This document shows, piece after piece, positions 22,508 through 25,606 of a stretch of DNA of 25,606 nt (positions within the stretch are counted from its first letter, which is position 1; the number at the start of each line of letters is the position of its first letter). The notes beneath the pieces are model-generated. The model worked only from the letters and a program-made list of their open reading frames with translations, was not told where the DNA came from and searched no databases. This DNA is from JAQCEJ01 sp046160425 (GTDB lineage Bacteria > Planctomycetota > Planctomycetia > Planctomycetales > Planctomycetaceae): NCBI GenBank assembly GCA_046160425.1, contig JBJXGP010000214.1:1-25606 (forward strand), given 5' to 3'. Position numbers and translations under genes: made by a program.

Positions 22508-23110
22508 ATGAAGAACGCAGTACGGATCATCGCGGGGGAATTTCGCCGGCGAAAATTGCTCACCAATCCCGGCTTGACGACGCGCCCCATCACCGACCGC
22601 GTGAAAGAAATCCTCTTTTCCCGACTCGAGCACGAACTCGTCGACAAACGCGTCGCCGATATCTTTTCGGGAACGGGAACGCTCGGATTCGAATCGCTCA
22701 GCCGGGGTGCGGCGGGGGTGGTCTTCATCGAACTCGACCACAAGGCGTTCGAGTTGCTGCAGCACAACGTGCAAATGTTGAAGGTCGAAGATCGCAGTTT
22801 GTGCTGGAGGGCCGATGTCTTTCGCTGTTCGTTCCGGCCGGAAGGGGTTCCACATCTGCTGCCGTTCGACATTGTGTTTTTCGACCCGCCCTACAAGATG
22901 GCATCGGAGATTAAGCCAGGTTTGCCTTTGTATAAATCCCTCATTCGGCTGGCGCGTCCCGACGTCACGAGCGCCGAGGCGCTGATGATCGTGCGGACCT
23001 CGGAAGGGCTTGAACTGACGGTTCCCGACGTCTGGATACTCGAGGAGAAGGCGACTTACTCTACGATGGACATTTCAATTTTCCGAAAATCATCCGAACC
23101 AGCCGAATGA
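22508..23110 (+). CDS. rsmD: 16S rRNA (guanine-966-N2) methyltransferase RsmD
   Basis: A 200-residue SAM-dependent methyltransferase that methylates G966 of 16S rRNA during 30S assembly. The N-terminal AVRIIAGEFRRRKL and TTRPITDRVKEILF are the RsmD signature, FSGTGTLGFESLSRGA is the SAM-binding motif I region, and FFDPPYK carries the catalytic (D/N)PPY motif. The length is typical. No clear Shine-Dalgarno precedes the ATG. The C-terminal end (YSTMDISIFRK) is also characteristic. It precedes the ABC ATPase by 114 bases in the same direction. Confidence 0.93.
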   Translation: MKNAVRIIAGEFRRRKLLTNPGLTTRPITDRVKEILFSRLEHELVDKRVADIFSGTGTLGFESLSRGAAGVVFIELDHKAFELLQHNVQMLKVEDRSLCWRADVFRCSFRPEGVPHLLPFDIVFFDPPYKMASEIKPGLPLYKSLIRLARPDVTSAEALMIVRTSEGLELTVPDVWILEEKATYSTMDISIFRKSSEPAE

Positions 23111-23224
23111 TGAACGCCGAGTCCCTCAGTGGACCGGCATAATTCGCATTTCGGCATTCCGCGTGCGTATAATCCCTTTGCGGTTCAATACAGCAGGGTC
23201 ATGCCACGCGAGGGACAGGGATCG

Positions 23225-23902
23225 ATGTTGATTCGAGCGGAGAACGTCACCAAAATTCATCGACTCGGCGAGCATTCGATCTCGGCGCTGCGCAACGTCA
23301 GTTGTTCGATTCCGCAGGGTCAGTTCCTGTTCATCGTCGGGCCGTCGGGGAGCGGGAAGAGTTCGCTGCTGTATGTGATCGGTGCTCTCGATGATGTGAC
23401 GTCGGGGGAAGTCTATGTCGATGAGAAACGCCTGTCGTCGTTTACTCCGTCGCAGCGAGACGAATACCGTCGCCGACAGGTCGGGTTCGTCTTTCAGAGT
23501 TTCAATCTGCTGCGGAATCTCAACGCCGTCGATAATGTGCTCGTCCCGTTTTTTCCGGTGGGAATCACTCCCGAACTGCGCGATCAAGCCGTGAGTTTAT
23601 TGGAACGCATGGGCATGGGAGCGCGCCTGACGCATCGACCGAATCAACTTTCAGGGGGGGAACAACAGCGCGTCGCGCTGGTCCGCGCGATTTTGAAGCG
23701 GCCGTCGCTGATTCTCGCCGACGAACCGACCGGGGAACTCGACAGTCAGACCGGAGCGGATGTTTTTCGCATCCTGCGAGAACTCTCGCGGGAAATCGCC
23801 TCGACGGTTGTGGTGGTGACGCACGACACCCGTTACATTACCCCCGGAGATCGAATATTAAAGATGCAGGATGGGGAGATTATTGGGGAGCAGATCGCAT
23901 GA
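23225..23902 (+). CDS. LolD/MacB-type ABC transporter ATP-binding protein
   Basis: A 225-residue ABC ATPase with all motifs: Walker A GPSGSGKSS (39-47), Q-loop Q91, signature LSGGEQQR (142-149), Walker B LILADEPTGELD (162-173) and switch His H200. The Walker B extension and the small size place it in the LolD/MacB/FtsE group, which energises FtsX-like permeases. I choose ATG 23225 because AGGGACAGGG lies just upstream and the domain begins there; the frame is open to 23129. No permease is adjacent. The nearest candidate partner is the permease at 13078-14430. Its stop overlaps the start of the next gene by four bases. Confidence 0.92.
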   Translation: MLIRAENVTKIHRLGEHSISALRNVSCSIPQGQFLFIVGPSGSGKSSLLYVIGALDDVTSGEVYVDEKRLSSFTPSQRDEYRRRQVGFVFQSFNLLRNLNAVDNVLVPFFPVGITPELRDQAVSLLERMGMGARLTHRPNQLSGGEQQRVALVRAILKRPSLILADEPTGELDSQTGADVFRILRELSREIASTVVVVTHDTRYITPGDRILKMQDGEIIGEQIA

Positions 23903-24669
23903 GCACCGAAGTCATCTTGAAGTGGGAATCACCCATCGCTCGCGTTCAGTTTCGTGAAGGACGGGGGATCCACATTCTCTCCGCCGATGTCCGTCAACGA
24001 TTGCACGACGTCCTTGCAGAAATCGAGCAACTCGCCGATTGCCGCATCGTCGTCTTCGAAGCCACGGGTCGAACATTCATCGCGGGAGCGCAGATCAAAG
24101 AATTCCTGGATCTCAATATCGGCACGGCGGAACAACTTGCCAAGGATGGCCAGAAACTGATGCAGCGAATCGAAGATCTCGCTCCGATCACGCTGGCGGC
24201 AGTACAGGGAGCGACAGCAGGAGGGGGATGCGAACTGGCTCTCGCCTGCGATCAGCGCATCGCGGCGACGAGTGTTCGCATCGGTCTTCCGGAAGTGACG
24301 CTCGGCCTTATCCCCGGTTGGGGAGGGTGCGTGCGCGCGGTGAGACTTCTCGGCGAACCGGCGGCGAAGCGCTTGATCCTTTCAGGAGAATTAGTCCCCG
24401 CCGAGACGGCTCTGTCGTTAGGGCTGGTGGATGCCGTCGTTCCCGATGCCGAGTTTCCGCAAGCGGTCGAGACGCGAATCAAACAATTGCTGGCGGGGGG
24501 ACCGCTGGCCTGTCGGGCGGCGAAACGGTTGATGCGGGAACTGCGATCGCCGACGTCCGCCGCCGATTATGATCGGGAAGCAGCCGCGTTCGCACGCTGT
24601 TTCACGACCGACGAACCGGCGGAAGGTTCCTCCGCCTTTCTGGAAAAACGCCCCGCGAAATGGCGCTGA
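23899..24669 (+). CDS. Enoyl-CoA hydratase/isomerase family protein
   Basis: A 256-residue crotonase-fold enzyme that should act on an acyl-CoA thioester in the cytoplasm. The oxyanion-hole segments are FIAGAQIKEF (60-69) and GATAGGGCELAL (104-115), followed by LPEVTLGLIPGWGG (130-143). Both catalytic glutamates of hydratases are present (E112 and E132), which favours a hydratase over a member lacking one. The C-terminal FARCFTTDEPAEGSSAFLEKR is typical. Its ATG lies inside the ATGA overlap with the ATPase stop, so translation is probably coupled. The substrate chain cannot be inferred. No other beta-oxidation gene is nearby. Confidence 0.92.
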   Translation: MSTEVILKWESPIARVQFREGRGIHILSADVRQRLHDVLAEIEQLADCRIVVFEATGRTFIAGAQIKEFLDLNIGTAEQLAKDGQKLMQRIEDLAPITLAAVQGATAGGGCELALACDQRIAATSVRIGLPEVTLGLIPGWGGCVRAVRLLGEPAAKRLILSGELVPAETALSLGLVDAVVPDAEFPQAVETRIKQLLAGGPLACRAAKRLMRELRSPTSAADYDREAAAFARCFTTDEPAEGSSAFLEKRPAKWR

Positions 24670-24699
24670 GATGAATTTTGCGGAATCACGAACCGGTTC

Positions 24700-24729
24700 T
24701 TATCAATGAATGTCGTACGATGATAGAAT
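24700..24729 (+). promoter_or_regulatory. Possible promoter of the DUF433/DUF5615 pair
   Basis: TTATCA (24700-24705), an 18-base spacer and TAGAAT (24724-24729) form a moderate sigma-70-like promoter in an AT-rich patch. The distance to the antitoxin start at 24774 is about 40 bases from the predicted transcription start. Confidence 0.35.
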
Positions 24730-24773
24730 AAAAGAAATCTTTTACATCCGCTGCTTGAACGAGGTATTTCGCT

Positions 24774-25013
24774 ATGAATTGGCCTGATCGCATCTCTGTC
24801 GATCCTCAAATCTGCCATGGTCAGGTCTGTATTAAAGGAACCCGCATCATGGTGTCGGTCATACTGGATAATCTGGCAGCCGACATGAGCCAGGAGGAAA
24901 TTCTGAAAAGTTATCCGTCACTCCAGCGGGAGGACATTCATGCGGCAATTGCTTATGCGGCTGAACTGTCTCGTGAAAAAGTGATTTTGCTGCCAGAGAA
25001 GGCAATAGTGTGA
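24774..25013 (+). CDS. DUF433 antitoxin-like protein
   Basis: A 79-residue DUF433 protein. The motif ICHGQVCIKGTRIMVSVILD (about 13-32) and the later EEILKSYPSLQREDIHAAI are the family core, a small winged-helix-like fold that acts as antitoxin and autoregulator when paired with DUF5615. GAGG lies about 9 bases before the ATG. The gene overlaps the next by four bases (GTGA). Base composition is more AT-rich than the preceding genes, as is common for mobile toxin-antitoxin loci. Repression of its own promoter is expected from the family, but no operator was identified. Confidence 0.88.
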   Translation: MNWPDRISVDPQICHGQVCIKGTRIMVSVILDNLAADMSQEEILKSYPSLQREDIHAAIAYAAELSREKVILLPEKAIV

Positions 25014-25360
25014 AGTTCAAGATCGATGAGAATCTGCCGATCGAAATTGGTGATTTGCTTCGCACTGCGGGGCATGATGCGCTAACTGTTTACGACCAGA
25101 ATCTTGTAGGTGAATCTGACCATCGACTTGTCGAAGTTTGTCGGATGGAGCAGCGTGCTGTATTAACAATGGATTTGGATTTTTGTGATGAAAGAACTTA
25201 CCCCCCGCAAGATTCATTTGGACTGATTGTATTACGATTACACCGCCACGATAAGCAATACGTCCTTGAGTCGGTCAAACGGATATTGCCCTTTTTGAAA
25301 TCAGAACAATTGGAAAAAAAACTTTGGATTGTCGAAGAAAATCGAATACGAATTCGATGA
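25010..25360 (+). CDS. DUF5615 PIN-like toxin
   Basis: A 116-residue protein of the DUF5615 family, a PIN-like fold predicted to be an RNase toxin. Acidic residues that could bind metal are at the start (MKFKIDENLP: D6, E7) and in the central VLTMDLDFCD. The start is GTG at 25010, overlapping the DUF433 stop by four bases, with AGAAGG 7 bases upstream. Gene order (DUF433 then DUF5615), overlap and spacing are those of the known type II pairs. The frame is full length with no obvious damage. Activity is inferred from the family only. Confidence 0.88.
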   Translation: MKFKIDENLPIEIGDLLRTAGHDALTVYDQNLVGESDHRLVEVCRMEQRAVLTMDLDFCDERTYPPQDSFGLIVLRLHRHDKQYVLESVKRILPFLKSEQLEKKLWIVEENRIRIR

Positions 25361-25475
25361 CAAATTCCCGCTTAACGGTTGCTAATTTCTTGATTTCGAC
25401 TTTCTGATTTTTCTGCATATATTTCACGCCTCCATTTCATTAAAGATGGAGAGTTCCACCCGATTGATACCCCAT

Positions 25476-25606
25476 ATGGTCAAACCCAGACGATCCAGCC
25501 GGCAACGATTTATCGAATATCTGAACCGGGTGCGTACCGCAAAACCCGATGATCAACGCGGGGGGGGCGGATATCACGGCCATTCCGGTTCGTCGATGCC
25601 GGGCGG
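25476..25606 (+). CDS. 5' fragment of a gene, cut by the window edge
   Basis: The frame from ATG 25476 is open to the window end: MVKPRRSSRQRFIEYLNRVR, then TAKPDDQR, a Gly run, YHGHSGSSMPG. The Arg/Ser-rich opening followed by a short helix and a Gly/His-rich stretch resembles the cytoplasmic leader of some planctomycete ABC exporter proteins, but this is only an impression. A TTG at 25464 with GGAGAG upstream is an alternative start. A run of eight G (25560-25567) lies inside it. The product is not identified. Confidence 0.4.
   Translation, partial: MVKPRRSSRQRFIEYLNRVRTAKPDDQRGGGGYHGHSGSSMPG

Overview
The window reads as chromosomal DNA of a planctomycete (Planctomycetota, probably Planctomycetales). 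The strongest evidence is an 856-residue protein at 14647-17217 with the planctomycete-type cytochrome/DUF1549/DUF1553 architecture. Supporting signs are three FHA-domain proteins, a CsrA, a secreted PQQ-propeller protein, a UbiA-like prenyltransferase and several short proteins of planctomycete style. Most genes are moderately GC-rich. The genes at the two ends (6-581 and 24774-25360) are visibly more AT-rich. Genus and species cannot be read from the sequence.

Layout. 1-1060: an AT-rich membrane-protein gene at the window edge, then RNase P RNA on the minus strand. 1331-6941: an FHA protein, the ribosome-assembly GTPase RsgA, a secreted PQQ propeller protein, a polytopic membrane protein and an unlisted 54-residue Lys-rich protein. 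Two copies of a 75-bp element with inverted ends (1883-1957 and 6616-6690) lie in this part. 7436-11301: an FHA-GAF-PP2C phosphatase followed by a DinG/XPD-family helicase. 11476-14430: a DUF4926-DUF6968-like fusion, an SDR dehydrogenase bracketed by two palindromes, and a MacB/FtsX-type permease without an adjacent ATPase. 14647-18541: the DUF1549/DUF1553 protein, the UbiA-like enzyme and an 89-residue conserved-looking protein. 18576-20411: tRNA-Glu(UUC), csrA and an HU-like gene, all on the minus strand, with regulatory DNA. 21000-24669: a response regulator with a C-terminal zinc ribbon, a third FHA protein, RsmD, an ABC ATPase and a crotonase-fold enzyme whose start overlaps the ATPase stop. 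24774-25360: a DUF433/DUF5615 toxin-antitoxin pair. The 5' end of a further ORF runs off the right edge.

Themes. Housekeeping RNA and ribosome functions (rnpB, rsgA, rsmD, tRNA-Glu, csrA) are interleaved with signalling genes (three FHA proteins, a GAF-PP2C phosphatase, a receiver protein). No Ser/Thr kinase is visible in the window. I see no CRISPR array, prophage or complete insertion sequence, and no large system that is clearly undescribed. The best leads are the 75-bp paired element, the two small or fused proteins (6777-6941 and 11476-12033), the receiver/zinc-ribbon protein with palindromes upstream, and a candidate CsrA site in the csrA leader. All family assignments come from motif recognition by eye; no search was run.
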